A stretch of 64,000 bases of DNA from Serratia nevei (GCF_024160145.1 NZ_JAMYWQ010000016.1:1-64000), one strand, 5' to 3'. Shown: positions 8,815 to 17,800, counted from the stretch's first letter. The notes: generated by a model not told the origin, from the letters alone. Made by a program: numbers and translations.

Positions 8815-8985
8815 ATGAGCGGACTGACGGTGTCGGCCAATCGGAAACAATACGCGAACCCTGAGTTAACCGTCAGATTCGCGTTGCCGGGGCGCTGCTT
8901 GCAGCGCCTTTTTTATTGGCGTCAGTTACATGTCCGCTTGTGGCCAGCGCGGCGCGGGATCTTGCCTCACACTGAGGATCTTTAA
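8815..8985 (+). CDS. Short open frame between two terminators
   Basis: An ATG at 8815 with GGAG eight bases upstream opens a 56-codon frame. Its first 18 codons (MSGLTVSANRKQY...) look like a natural protein start, but the rest runs through a second terminator hairpin and becomes R/L/W-rich. It could be a gene truncated by deletion, with only its 5' end left, or a leader peptide for the downstream dehydrogenase. I favour a truncated relic. There is no family match I can name. Confidence 0.3.
   Translation: MSGLTVSANRKQYANPELTVRFALPGRCLQRLFYWRQLHVRLWPARRGILPHTEDL
8891..8914 (+). terminator. Strong intrinsic terminator
   Basis: GGCGCTGC, TT, GCAGCGCC and then six T form a compact stem of 7-8 bp with a U tract. 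It lies 90 bases upstream of the dehydrogenase start and inside the short frame at 8815-8985. It either ends that relic's transcript or works as an attenuator. Confidence 0.8.
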
Positions 8986-9003
8986 ACCGCGTGAGGATGA
9001 ACG

Positions 9004-9768
9004 ATGAACGCATTAAACGGCAAGGTGGCGGCGATCGGCGGCGCCAGTTCGGGGATCGGCAGGGCGGCGGCGCTATTGTTCGCCCGCCAGGGCGCAGCGC
9101 TGGTGTTGGGCGCCCGGCGTGAACAGCTGCTGGCTGAGCTGGTGGAGGAGATTCGGCGCGAGGGCGGCCGGGCGCTCGCGGTGGCGGGCGACGTGCGCGA
9201 TGAAGCCTTCGCCGAACGGCTGACGGCGGCGGCTGTCGATGAGTTCGGCGGACTGGATATCGCCTTCAACAACGCCGGCACCTTGGGGCCGCTGGGGCCA
9301 TCGCTGGCGTTGAGTGCCTCAGAGTGGCGCGACGTGCTGGAAACCAACCTGTCCAGCGCCTACTATGGCGCCAAATATCAAATTCCCGCCATGCTGGCGC
9401 GCGGCGCGGGCTCGGTGATTTTTACCTCCACCTTCGTCGGCCATACCGCAGCGTTTCCCGGCACGGCGGCCTATGCGGCCGGCAAGTCGGGGCTGATCGG
9501 CCTGACGCAGGCGCTGGCGGTGGAATTCGGCGGGCGCGGCATTAGGGTGAACGCGCTGCTGCCGGGCGGCACCGATACGGCGATGGGCCGACAGATGAGC
9601 AATACCCCGGAGGCGCTGGCGCAGGTGGCCGATCTGCACGCGCTGAAGCGGCTGGCGATGCCGGAAGAGATCGCGCAGGCGGCGCTGTATCTGGCATCCG
9701 ACGCCTCCTCATTCGTCACCGGCACCGCGATGCTGGTGGACGGCGGCGTGTCCATCCAGCGCGGCTGA
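9004..9768 (+). CDS. Short-chain dehydrogenase/reductase
   Basis: This 254-residue cytosolic NAD(P)-dependent oxidoreductase is of the classical SDR type. The cofactor motif is GGASSGIG (residues 12-19), NNAG follows near 90, the catalytic YAAGK lies near 157, and the C-terminus ends in the usual DGG segment (VDGGVSIQRG). One residue of the usual T-G-x3-G-x-G start is changed (GGASSGIG). GAGGA lies eight bases before the ATG. The substrate cannot be told. It stands alone between a terminator and a convergent oxidase gene. Confidence 0.85.
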   Translation: MNALNGKVAAIGGASSGIGRAAALLFARQGAALVLGARREQLLAELVEEIRREGGRALAVAGDVRDEAFAERLTAAAVDEFGGLDIAFNNAGTLGPLGPSLALSASEWRDVLETNLSSAYYGAKYQIPAMLARGAGSVIFTSTFVGHTAAFPGTAAYAAGKSGLIGLTQALAVEFGGRGIRVNALLPGGTDTAMGRQMSNTPEALAQVADLHALKRLAMPEEIAQAALYLASDASSFVTGTAMLVDGGVSIQRG

Positions 9769-9792
9769 GGCCACGGGTGCCGTGGCCTCAGC
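9764..9792. terminator. Perfect hairpin between convergent genes
   Basis: A 13-bp perfect inverted repeat (GCTGAGGCCACGG, loop GTG, complement) overlaps the stop codon of the dehydrogenase and ends five bases before the stop of the convergent oxidase. There is no clear T tract. It is probably a bidirectional terminator or mRNA-stabilising hairpin. Confidence 0.6.
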
Positions 9793-9797
9793 GGGCG

Positions 9798-10988
9798 TCA
9801 GAAAGCGGACAGGTGGCGGCGCACGATCTCGCGGCCGATCTCCAGCGAGGCGGTCGCCGCCGGAGAAGGGGCATTGCACACGTGCAGCGAGCGTTTACCC
9901 TGCACGAAGTGGAAGTCGTCCACCAACTTGCCGTCGGCGGTCAGCGCCTGAGCGCGCACGCCGGCCGGGCCGGGCCGAATATCCTGCTCCTGCAGCGCCG
10001 GGATCAGCCGACGGGCGTTCTCGGCAAAGCGGCGGCGCGACAGCGAACGGCGCATTTCCGCCAGCCCTTCGCCGAGGTAGTTGCCGGCGATTTTCCAAAA
10101 GCCGCGATAGCCGAGCACTTCGCTCAGATCGCGCAGGCTGAAGTCGCATTTGCGGTAGCCTTCGCGTTTGAAGGCCAGCACCGCATTGGGGCCGACGTCG
10201 CGTTTGCCGTTATACATGCGGGTAAAATGCACGCCGAGGAAAGGGAAATCCGGGTTGGGCACCGGGTAGATCAGATGGTTGACCAGGTGGTTTTTCGCGT
10301 CGTCCAACACATAGTATTCACCGCGGAACGGCACGATCTTCATGCCGGTTTCGTAACCGGCCAATTTGGCGATGCGATCGCTGAACAGCCCGGCGCAGTT
10401 GATCAGCAGCCGTCCCTCGAAGGTGTCGCCGGCGGCGGTGACGGTAACGCCGGCGGCGTGCTCGCGGATGGCCTCAACCTGATGGCCGTAGGCGATCTCG
10501 CCGCCGCGCCGCACAATGACCTCCGCCAGCCTGGCGGCCACCTCCGCGTAGTTGACGATGCCGGCGTCGGGCACCAGCAGCGCTTCAAGGCCATTGACGT
10601 GCGGTTCGCGCTCCCGCAGCTGCGCCTGTGACAGCCGGGTGACCTGCAGGCCGTTTTGCAGGCCGCGTTGATAGATGTTCTCCAGCCGCTCCAGTTCGTT
10701 TAGCTGGGTGGCGACGATCACCTTGCCGCATTGGTCGTGATACAGGTCGTGTTCGCGGCAGAAGGCGAACATGCTGCGGTTGCCCTGTTTTGCCAACCGC
10801 GCTTTCAGGCTGCCGGGCGTGTAGTAAATGCCGGAATGCACCACGTTGCTGTTGTGGCCGCTTTGGTGCGCCGCCGGGCCGCGTTCTTTTTCCAGGATCA
10901 GAATGCGCCGCTGCGGATCCGCTTCCTGCAGCGCATTCACCACGCCGAGCCCCACCAGGCCGGCACCGATCACGATCGCGTCGTACAT
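9798..10988 (-). CDS. lhgO: LhgO-like L-2-hydroxyglutarate oxidase/dehydrogenase
   Basis: This 396-residue FAD-dependent oxidoreductase has the N-terminal GAGLVGLG dinucleotide-binding motif, the SGHNSNVVHSGIYY segment typical of LhgO/YgaF, and CAGLFSDR in the middle. The enzyme oxidises L-2-hydroxyglutarate to 2-oxoglutarate and feeds electrons to quinones. The ATG at 10988 overlaps the stop of the upstream regulator as TGATG, so the two are translationally coupled. It is the last gene of a four-gene operon with a TAXI-TRAP transporter, which suggests the transporter imports 2-hydroxyglutarate or a similar 2-hydroxy dicarboxylate. A related 2-hydroxyacid is possible. Confidence 0.8.
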   Translation of the reverse strand: MYDAIVIGAGLVGLGVVNALQEADPQRRILILEKERGPAAHQSGHNSNVVHSGIYYTPGSLKARLAKQGNRSMFAFCREHDLYHDQCGKVIVATQLNELERLENIYQRGLQNGLQVTRLSQAQLREREPHVNGLEALLVPDAGIVNYAEVAARLAEVIVRRGGEIAYGHQVEAIREHAAGVTVTAAGDTFEGRLLINCAGLFSDRIAKLAGYETGMKIVPFRGEYYVLDDAKNHLVNHLIYPVPNPDFPFLGVHFTRMYNGKRDVGPNAVLAFKREGYRKCDFSLRDLSEVLGYRGFWKIAGNYLGEGLAEMRRSLSRRRFAENARRLIPALQEQDIRPGPAGVRAQALTADGKLVDDFHFVQGKRSLHVCNAPSPAATASLEIGREIVRRHLSAF

Positions 10989-11707
10989 CACGGCTCTTGC
11001 TCCTCGTTTTCCAGGCGGCGTAATTTGCCGCGTACGTTGTTCAGGTGGCTTTGCATGGCGGCGGTGGCCGCCGCCGCATCGCCGTCGCGAATGGCGATAA
11101 ACACCCGCTCATGTTCGTCGATCACCCGCTGGCGCTCGGCCTGCCGCCCTAGGTTTTTGCTGAGCGAGTACACCAGCACCCCCAGATACAGCTCGTGCAT
11201 GTTATCGAGGATCTGCACGAAAAACGGGTTATGCGAAGCCTGCATGATGGTGCGGTGGAACAGGTAGTCCTGCCGATAGCCGATCTGGCCGTCGTTCAGC
11301 GTACAGTGACGAAAGGCGAGGTGCGCCTGTTCGATCGCCTGCAACTCCTGTTCGGTACGGCGCTCGGCGGCCATGCGCGCCGCCTGCTGCTCCATGACCT
11401 CGCGCATTTCCAGCAGCGCTTCCACCTCGCGGCGGTCGGCTACCTCCATCACCAGCGGTTCGTATTTGCTCAGCAGCGAATGCTGTTCCACCCGGTGGCC
11501 GCCGCCCTGGCGTGAGGAGATGATGCCGCTGACCTCCAGCACGCCGAGCGCCTCGCGCACCGGTACCCGGCTGACGCCGAACGCGTCCGCCAACACGTTT
11601 TCCGACGGCAGCTTCTCGCCGACCGGAAAGGTGCCGTCGTTGATGCCGGCTTTCAGCTGCGCCAGCACCTGATGAGAGGCTTTCTGGCGCGTGACCTTGC
11701 GGATCAT
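10988..11707 (-). CDS. GntR-family regulator, FadR/FCD subfamily
   Basis: This 239-residue regulator has an N-terminal winged helix with LPSENVLADAFGVSRVPVREAL at about residues 33-55 and a C-terminal helical FCD ligand-binding domain (about 90-230). It overlaps the TRAP permease gene by 4 bp upstream and the oxidase gene by 1 bp downstream. That embedded position makes it very likely that it represses or activates its own transport and oxidation operon, with the imported acid as ligand. Confidence 0.85.
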   Translation of the reverse strand: MIRKVTRQKASHQVLAQLKAGINDGTFPVGEKLPSENVLADAFGVSRVPVREALGVLEVSGIISSRQGGGHRVEQHSLLSKYEPLVMEVADRREVEALLEMREVMEQQAARMAAERRTEQELQAIEQAHLAFRHCTLNDGQIGYRQDYLFHRTIMQASHNPFFVQILDNMHELYLGVLVYSLSKNLGRQAERQRVIDEHERVFIAIRDGDAAAATAAMQSHLNNVRGKLRRLENEEQEP

Positions 11708-13659
11708 GACGCGCCTCCCGGCAGCGCGGCGCGCTGTTTATAGCGCAGCAGGTGCATGGCGGCGGCGGCGGCGATCAGGGCCGCACCGCCCAGATCGGTC
11801 ATCAGGCCCGGTTTGATCAGTAAAATCGCCGCCGCGGTAAACAGCACCCGCTCCAGCCAGTGGGTCTTCATCAGCCAGAAATTGGCGCTCGCGATCGACA
11901 GGGCGTAGATCCCCACCAGCGCGCTGATCACCATATGCAGCACCGACAGCGGGTTGAGATCGTCACCCTGCATCAACAGCATCGGGTTGTAGACAAGAAT
12001 GAACGGGATGATAAAGCCCGGCAGCGCCAGGCGCACCGCGTCCCACGAGGTTTGCATCGGATCGGCGCGGGCGATGCTGGCGGCGGTGTAGCTGGCCAGC
12101 GCCACCGGCGGCGTGATGTTGGACAACGCGCCGAACCAGAACACGAAGAAATGCGCCGCCAGCGGCAGCACGCCGGCTTTGATCAGGATCGGCGACACGG
12201 TGACCGCCACCACGATGTAGAGCGCGGTCGAGGGCAGCCCCATGCTGAGCACGATGCACACCAGCATCACCACCAGCAGGATCATCCACAGGGTGTTGTC
12301 GGTCATGGCGACGATGTTGAACGCCAGCGTGGAGCCGATGCCGGTCATGGTCACCACGCAGATGATCACGCCGATGGCGGCGCAGGCGATGGTGACCTGG
12401 ATCGAGCCGCGCGCCGCGTCATTCAAGGCTAGCGCGATTTTTTTCGGCGTCATGCGCACCGAACTGTCGGGGGTGAGCCAGCTGGCGACGATGATGGCAA
12501 TGATGCCGAGGAAGCCGGCATAGATCGGCGTTTTGCCCAGCAGCAGCGTGCCGATGACGATGACGAGCGGCAGCAGCAGCAGCCCGCGCGCCTTCAGCAC
12601 CGCGCGCACCTGAGGAATGTTCTCCTTGTTGATGCCTTTCAGGCCCTGTTTTTTGGCTTCCAGATCGATGGCCATGATCAGCGCGGCGTAATAGAGCAGC
12701 GCCGGCACGATGGCGGCGATGACGATGGTGGTGTACGAGATGCCGAGGAAACCGGCCATGATAAACGCCGCCGCGCCCATGATAGGGGGCATGATCATGC
12801 CGCCGGTGGAGGCGGTGGCTTCCACGGCGCCGGCGAAACGGGGCGATAGCCCGATGCTTTTCATCAGCGGAATGGTGAAGGTGCCGGTGGTGGCGACGTT
12901 GGCCACCGCGCTGCCGCTCAATGAGCCGGTCAGTGCCGACGAGATCACCGCCACCTGGGCCGGGCCGCCGCGGCGGCGTCCGGCGGCGGCCAGCGCCAGA
13001 TCGTTGAACAGCGCGGTTGCGCCGCTGACGCTGAGAAAGGCGCCGAACAGAATAAACACCACGATGGCCGTGGAGGCGGTGGACAGGGTGATGCCGAAAA
13101 TCCCCTCGCCGGTCATGAACAGCCGATACAGCAGGCGTTCTACCGAGAACCCCCCGTGGCCGAAGATGCCCATGAAGTATTGCCCGAACAGCGCATAGAG
13201 GATAGCGAAGCTCGCCAGGCCGGGGATGAAATAGCCGGTGGTGCGCCGCGCGGCTTCGAACAGCACGCCGATACCGATCGCCGCCATCACATAGTCGGTG
13301 GCGTTGGGGATGCTCTTGCGCACCACGTGCAGATCGACGTAGTTAACGTAGAAATAGCCGTAGCTGACCAGCGTCAGGATGATGAACAGATAGTCCCAGC
13401 GGTTGAAGCTGCGGGTGGCGTACCGGGCCGAGAAGGGGAACAGGATAAAGCCCAGGATCAGAATGCCGCTCAGGAAAGTGGTGTTGCGGTAGAACTCCTG
13501 CGTGTTGGACAGCGCGTTGGCGTAGATGGCATAGGCGGAGATGGCGATCGCCAGGACGGTTGCCAGCTGCAAATAGATGCCGCTCAGCGGCCGGTTGCCG
13601 GCGCCGGCTTCTTTGTCCAGATCGACGGCGGGCTGCGGTGAAGAAGAGTGAGTGCTCAT
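11704..13659 (-). CDS. TRAP transporter fused permease (TAXI type)
   Basis: This 651-residue inner-membrane protein fuses the small four-helix (DctQ-like) and the large DctM-like permease, as in TAXI-type TRAP transporters. Membrane segments start at about residue 28. The core carries SGSAVANVATTG and PPIMGAAAFIMAGF, typical of the 4TM/12TM family. It acts with the periplasmic TAXI protein encoded just upstream, using an ion gradient to take up an organic acid. A 4-bp overlap joins it to the GntR gene. Confidence 0.88.
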   Translation of the reverse strand: MSTHSSSPQPAVDLDKEAGAGNRPLSGIYLQLATVLAIAISAYAIYANALSNTQEFYRNTTFLSGILILGFILFPFSARYATRSFNRWDYLFIILTLVSYGYFYVNYVDLHVVRKSIPNATDYVMAAIGIGVLFEAARRTTGYFIPGLASFAILYALFGQYFMGIFGHGGFSVERLLYRLFMTGEGIFGITLSTASTAIVVFILFGAFLSVSGATALFNDLALAAAGRRRGGPAQVAVISSALTGSLSGSAVANVATTGTFTIPLMKSIGLSPRFAGAVEATASTGGMIMPPIMGAAAFIMAGFLGISYTTIVIAAIVPALLYYAALIMAIDLEAKKQGLKGINKENIPQVRAVLKARGLLLLPLVIVIGTLLLGKTPIYAGFLGIIAIIVASWLTPDSSVRMTPKKIALALNDAARGSIQVTIACAAIGVIICVVTMTGIGSTLAFNIVAMTDNTLWMILLVVMLVCIVLSMGLPSTALYIVVAVTVSPILIKAGVLPLAAHFFVFWFGALSNITPPVALASYTAASIARADPMQTSWDAVRLALPGFIIPFILVYNPMLLMQGDDLNPLSVLHMVISALVGIYALSIASANFWLMKTHWLERVLFTAAAILLIKPGLMTDLGGAALIAAAAAMHLLRYKQRAALPGGAS

Positions 13660-13672
13660 ACGTCCTCCTGGA

Positions 13673-14707
13673 TTAGGGGTTGGCGGCCAGCGCGGCAGCT
13701 TCCGGCGGGATCAGATAATCGGGGATCTCGACGCCGGCTTCGCGGTAGTAGCGATAGGCGCCGAGGTGCAGCGGCACGGAAACGCCTTTCAGCGCATTTT
13801 CCAGCGAGATGTATTTGGCCGAGCTGTGTACCTGGTGCACTTCCGGCAGGTTCTCGAACATCGTTTTGGTCAGGTCGTACACCAGCTTTTCATCGAGCCG
13901 GCTGAGGGCCACCAGAATATTGGGCTGCGCGATGGTGGCGATCGCCTTGGGCTGGCGCGGGTAGGTCTCCGCCTTGATGTCGAAGCGGAACCAGGAGTTG
14001 GCGATGGCGTTGATGCTGGCCAGCTGTTCGTCGGTGACTTCCAGGATGCGTGCCGGCACGCCGCTGGCATACATATCGGTGACGGCGGCGGCCGGCACCC
14101 CGGCGGGCAGGGCGCCGCCGTCCAGGCGCCCGTCGCGCATCGCGGAAACCGTGTCGCCGTAGCCGAGGTACTCCGCCGACAGCGACTTCTTGGTCAGGTT
14201 GACGCCCTGCAGGATGATCATTGTCGACTGTTCGGTGCCGCTGGCCTGCGGCCCGACGGAAAAGCGCGTGCCGGCGATATCGTTCAGCGTGCCGTCTTTC
14301 ACCCGGCTTTCCAGCATCACGAAGTGTTCGACGTTGGGCCACAGCATGGAGATGGAGCGCAGATCGCCGTAGGCGCGGCCGTTGAAGTTGCGCACGCCCT
14401 GATAGGCTTCGACGGCGATCAGGCTTTGTAAAATCGCCAGCTGCGCCTCGTCTTTTTGCAGCAGGTCGATATTCTCGATCGAGCCGGCGGAGGATTGGCC
14501 GGTGACCTGTATCCCCTGGTGTTTCAGCCGGTTGCTCCAGACGTTGGCCAGCCCGACGCCCATCGGGTAGTAGGTGCCGCCGGTGGAGGCGGTGGCGACG
14601 GAGAGGAAGGTTTTATCGGCGTTTTCCGCTTTGCCGGCGATGGCCAGCAACGCGGCGCCGACCACGGCGCAGGTAACAAGCAACGTTTTGATTTTTCTAT
14701 TTTTCAT
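13673..14707 (-). CDS. TAXI-family TRAP solute-binding protein
   Basis: This gene encodes 344 residues with a signal peptide (start MKNRKIKTLLVTC, cleavage after AGKA). The mature protein opens with FLSVATASTGGTYYPMG, the signature that names TAXI binding proteins. ATG 14707 is used rather than the 13-codon longer frame, because the shorter start gives a normal signal peptide. It is the first gene of the operon with the fused permease, GntR regulator and LhgO-like oxidase. The ligand is inferred to be a 2-hydroxy or 2-oxo dicarboxylate from the oxidase only. Confidence 0.87.
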   Translation of the reverse strand: MKNRKIKTLLVTCAVVGAALLAIAGKAENADKTFLSVATASTGGTYYPMGVGLANVWSNRLKHQGIQVTGQSSAGSIENIDLLQKDEAQLAILQSLIAVEAYQGVRNFNGRAYGDLRSISMLWPNVEHFVMLESRVKDGTLNDIAGTRFSVGPQASGTEQSTMIILQGVNLTKKSLSAEYLGYGDTVSAMRDGRLDGGALPAGVPAAAVTDMYASGVPARILEVTDEQLASINAIANSWFRFDIKAETYPRQPKAIATIAQPNILVALSRLDEKLVYDLTKTMFENLPEVHQVHSSAKYISLENALKGVSVPLHLGAYRYYREAGVEIPDYLIPPEAAALAANP

Positions 14708-14853
14708 TATTTTCCCCAGCGGTTTTTTGAAACAAATAGAAAACATTTACGCAAACTTGTATACAACATGGCAGCTTTATTCACCTAAAGCGCAGTGCTT
14801 GATTTGTGATCTAAGTGGGCGAAAATTGAACGGTGCGGCAGAGGGCGGAAATG

Positions 14854-14879
14854 AAAAACCCGTGGCCGGGCGCCACGGG
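14854..14879 (-). terminator. Intrinsic terminator of the MetQ-like gene
   Basis: Read on the minus strand, CCCGTGGC, a five-base loop and GCCACGGG form an 8-bp stem followed by five T (14854-14858). It lies just after the lipoprotein stop codon. Confidence 0.85.
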
Positions 14880-14893
14880 CATGCGGGGGAGGG

Positions 14894-15709
14894 TTACCAG
14901 CCTTTGACGGCGTCGCCCTTGTAGATGTCGGCGGCGCTGGCCGCCACTTCGTCGGTCTGATAGGCCTTGACCAGATCTTTCACTTTCTCGCTGTCTTTGT
15001 TGTCGATGCGGCTGGCGAAGATGTTGACGTACGGCGAGTTTTTGTCTTCGACAAACAGCCCGTCCTTGGCCGGCGACAGGCCGATCTGGCTGGAATAGTT
15101 GGTGTTGATGATCGCCAGCGTCACCTGTTGGTCGTCCAACGCGCGCGGCAGCTGCGGCGCTTCAATCTCGACGATCTTCAGCTTTTTCGGGTTGCCGACG
15201 ATGTCCAGCGCGGTCGGCAACAGGCCGACGCCCTCTTTCAGGGTGATCAGCCCCTGTTTTTGCAACAGCAGCAGCGAGCGGCCCAGGTTGGTCGGATCGT
15301 TCGGTACCGCCACCTGTGCGCCGTCCGGCAGCTGGTTGAGTGCGGTTATCTTCTTCGAATAGCCGGCGATCGGGTAGACGAAGGTGTTGCCCACCGCCGC
15401 CAGCTTGTAGCCGCGCTCCTGCATCTGCTTGTCCAGATACGGCTTGTGCTGGAAGGCGTTGACGTCCAGATCGCCGTTGTTCAGCGCTTCGTTCGGCAAC
15501 ACGTAGTCGTTGAAGGTCACCACCTCCACGTCCAGATCGTATTTCTGCTTGGCGACCTTTTGCACCACTGCCCACAGCGACTGATCGATACCGGCGCTGA
15601 TGCCGACCTTGATGTGGTGATCGTCCTGTGCCGTCGGGCCACAGGCGGTCAGCAGCAGCGTGCCGGCGGCGGCCAGCGCCAGGGTGAGGTTTTTCAGCGT
15701 AAATGTCAT
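14894..15709 (-). CDS. MetQ/NlpA-family substrate-binding lipoprotein
   Basis: This gene encodes 271 residues with a lipoprotein signal ending in LLLTAC (Cys at about 23). The mature NLPA-type binding fold includes VVTFNDYVLPNEAL, DVNAFQHKPYLD and PNDPTNLGRSL, all typical of methionine-type ABC binding lipoproteins. No ATPase or permease gene lies beside it and I see no MetJ-box consensus upstream, so it is an orphan paralog that may serve a MetNI system encoded elsewhere or bind another amino acid. Confidence 0.85.
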   Translation of the reverse strand: MTFTLKNLTLALAAAGTLLLTACGPTAQDDHHIKVGISAGIDQSLWAVVQKVAKQKYDLDVEVVTFNDYVLPNEALNNGDLDVNAFQHKPYLDKQMQERGYKLAAVGNTFVYPIAGYSKKITALNQLPDGAQVAVPNDPTNLGRSLLLLQKQGLITLKEGVGLLPTALDIVGNPKKLKIVEIEAPQLPRALDDQQVTLAIINTNYSSQIGLSPAKDGLFVEDKNSPYVNIFASRIDNKDSEKVKDLVKAYQTDEVAASAADIYKGDAVKGW

Positions 15710-15808
15710 TTTCCCAGGGTCCTTGTCAACATTGCCTGCTAATTTTGGCGGGCAGAATAGTGGCAGTGACTGTAGGTAATCGCTGGGCTAAAACAAAATA
15801 CTGATTCA

Positions 15809-15835
15809 CTATGACTCATAGCGATTAGCTATGAG
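15809..15835. promoter_or_regulatory. Repeated CTATGAG inverted repeat upstream of the lipoprotein gene
   Basis: CTATGA at 15809, CTCATAG at 15815-15821 and CTATGAG at 15829-15835 form overlapping inverted and direct repeats in the gap between the divergent MetQ-like and exported-protein genes. This could be an operator for either gene. No known regulator consensus matches. Confidence 0.35.
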
Positions 15836-15945
15836 CGGCCGCCGCCAGGCGCGGTGCGGATTGTTTTGACGGCGAATCGGCGGGCTTATTATGATAGCCG
15901 TTGGCCCGCGAGGGCAGACTGGGTACTGAAACGAAGGAAAAGACA

Positions 15946-16464
15946 ATGCGATTGAACACTTGGAGCAAGGCGCTGCTGCCGCTGGTGGTGTTGGCCTGCG
16001 TCTCGGCGACTCCGGTTCGGGCGGCGGAGAGCGATACCGGGCCGATCCCCAAACAGCTGCTGGGCAACTGGCGCGTCAGTAAAATTGTGCCGACCCAGAC
16101 CACCGGCTGCTGGGATCAACAGCAGGCGCAGAGCCTGATCGGCGGCAAAATCAGCTACAAAGCGGATGCGTTCAGCTGGAACGGCACGGCGCTGAAAAGC
16201 GAAGGGGCCACCGTCAGCACCGTAGAAGCGCAGGAGTTTGTCGAGGACAATTCCGGCAGCAGCTCCTACATCGATTTCCCGATGCTGGGCATCAGCACGC
16301 CGTCGGTCGAACGCGTGGCCATTCAGCACGCGGATACCACTATCAAAGGCATTACCGATCAGGGCAGCGATGGGGTGCCCGGCGATAACGTGCTGGTGAA
16401 AGACGCCAACACGCTGATCCTGTCGCTGTGCAACGTCTGGTTTGAGGCGCAGCGCGAGAAGTAA
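15946..16464 (+). CDS. Exported protein of unknown function
   Basis: The product has 172 residues with a signal peptide cleaved near PVRA/AES (residue 26). The mature part opens with LLGNWRVSKI, has two cysteines and is predicted mostly beta, resembling small periplasmic lipocalin-like or inhibitor-like proteins only in general appearance. GAAGGAAA is well placed before ATG 15946, and the longer upstream frame has no support. I do not recognise the family. Confidence 0.65.
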   Translation: MRLNTWSKALLPLVVLACVSATPVRAAESDTGPIPKQLLGNWRVSKIVPTQTTGCWDQQQAQSLIGGKISYKADAFSWNGTALKSEGATVSTVEAQEFVEDNSGSSSYIDFPMLGISTPSVERVAIQHADTTIKGITDQGSDGVPGDNVLVKDANTLILSLCNVWFEAQREK

Positions 16465-16609
16465 TTCCCCCTCAGCCCCGGTAACGGGGCTTTCCCACCC
16501 CCTTGCCGGCCATCATGCGCGCCATTTCTGAACTAAAATTAACCTTAACGATATGACCTTGGCGTGATATCGGAGCCTCGGCTCTACCGAGTCCATGACA
16601 GGAGGCGCT

Positions 16610-17035
16610 ATGTGTTACCACCATATTGTCATCGCCACCGATCTGAGCGATGACGGCAAACGGCTGGTCGAAAAGGGGGCGCTGCTGGCGGAGGCGCTGC
16701 AGGCCAAACTCTCGCTGATCTATGTGGATGTTCACTACGACACCTACCACGCGGCGATCGGCTTTTCGGAGCGCAGCTATGACGGCGTGCCGTTCGAAGA
16801 GAAGATCCGCAAAGAGCTGGAGCCCACCACGCAAAACGTCAATTACCCGATCGCGGAGGTGATTATCGGGCGCGGCGGCTTCGTTGACGAACTGCGTACG
16901 GCAGTCGTGGATAAGAACATCGATCTGCTGGTGTTCGGCCATCACCACGATCTGTGGAGCAACCTGTTTTCTTCCACCCGCAATGCCATCAACCAGCTGA
17001 ATATCGACGTGCTGGTGATCCCGATCCGTTCATAA
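16610..17035 (+). CDS. Universal stress protein, UspA family
   Basis: This 141-residue single-domain Usp protein of the cytoplasm has the opening HIVIATDLSDDG, LSLIYVDVHYD, and a C-terminal GHHHDLWSNLFSSTRNAINQ that matches the UspA/UspC/UspD layout. GGAGG at 16601-16605 fixes the start at 16610. The classic ATP-binding G-2x-G-9x-G-S/T pattern is not evident, as in UspA itself. It is likely induced by growth arrest or stress, judging from the family. Confidence 0.85.
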   Translation: MCYHHIVIATDLSDDGKRLVEKGALLAEALQAKLSLIYVDVHYDTYHAAIGFSERSYDGVPFEEKIRKELEPTTQNVNYPIAEVIIGRGGFVDELRTAVVDKNIDLLVFGHHHDLWSNLFSSTRNAINQLNIDVLVIPIRS

Positions 17036-17159
17036 CTGCGGTTAATTTACGATTGTTCCTCTACAAACCACTCCGCGCCCCGGCGCGGAGTCTCGCTTTG
17101 CGGAAAAAATTCCTGCCCCGGCGTTTGCATAATACATAAGTGAATACTAATGTGTTTAT

Positions 17160-17474
17160 ATGAACGAAAATGACATTTTCAAAGCGTTGGCCGATCCGAC
17201 CCGCCGCACCATCTTTGACAAACTCGCCGCCGGCAGTATGAACGCCAGCGCGTTGCGCGAAGGGCTGCCCATCAGCCAGTCGGCAATGTCGCAACACCTG
17301 GCGGTGCTGCGCAATGCCGGGCTGGTGCGCGAGGCGAAGCAGGGGCGCTGCGTCAATTATCAGGTCGACCCGGACGGGCTGGCGCAGATCGCCCAGTGGC
17401 TGGCGAAATACCGCGCCTGGTGGCCGGCGCGCATCGACGCGCTACAAACCTTGCTGAAGGACATGGATCAATGA
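17160..17474 (+). CDS. ArsR-family transcriptional regulator
   Basis: This 104-residue winged-helix repressor has the core KALADPTRRTIFDKL and the recognition region SQSAMSQHLAVLRNAGLV, which is typical of ArsR regulators paired with SRPBCC proteins. No metal-binding cysteine pair is seen, so metal sensing is unlikely. Its stop overlaps the start of the SRPBCC gene as ATGA. It probably autoregulates the pair. Confidence 0.85.
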   Translation: MNENDIFKALADPTRRTIFDKLAAGSMNASALREGLPISQSAMSQHLAVLRNAGLVREAKQGRCVNYQVDPDGLAQIAQWLAKYRAWWPARIDALQTLLKDMDQ

Positions 17475-17800
17475 ACAAACGGGCTGAACCGCCGCCGCGC
17501 GATCGGCTGGTGTTGGAATATTCGCTCGATGCGCCGCCGGAAAAAGTGTGGCGAGCGCTCAGTATTCCCGAGCTGCGCGAGCAGTGGCTGCCGACGGGCG
17601 ACCTGGCGCAGGCCGAGCCGCTGGCCACCACGCCGGGCGAGGCGGTGAGCTACCGTCTGCGCGACGACCAACCGCCGTTCCTCGAAAGCGTGGTGACGCT
17701 GCAGATTGTGCCGGATGCCGGCGGCGGCAGCCTGCTGCGGATTATTCACCAGCTTGACGCCGCCAACGACGGCCCGACGACGGTGATGTGCGCCGCCTGA
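17471..17800 (+). CDS. SRPBCC/AHSA1-type protein
   Basis: This 109-residue Bet v1-like lipid or hydrophobic-ligand binding domain opens with YSLDAPPEKVWRALSIPELREQW, the AHSA1 (activator of Hsp90 ATPase homolog) signature. It is shorter than the usual 140-160 residues, because the C-terminal long helix is largely missing. The frame ends in TTVMCAA and may be truncated. Translation is coupled to the ArsR gene by an ATGA overlap. Confidence 0.75.
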   Translation: MNKRAEPPPRDRLVLEYSLDAPPEKVWRALSIPELREQWLPTGDLAQAEPLATTPGEAVSYRLRDDQPPFLESVVTLQIVPDAGGGSLLRIIHQLDAANDGPTTVMCAA

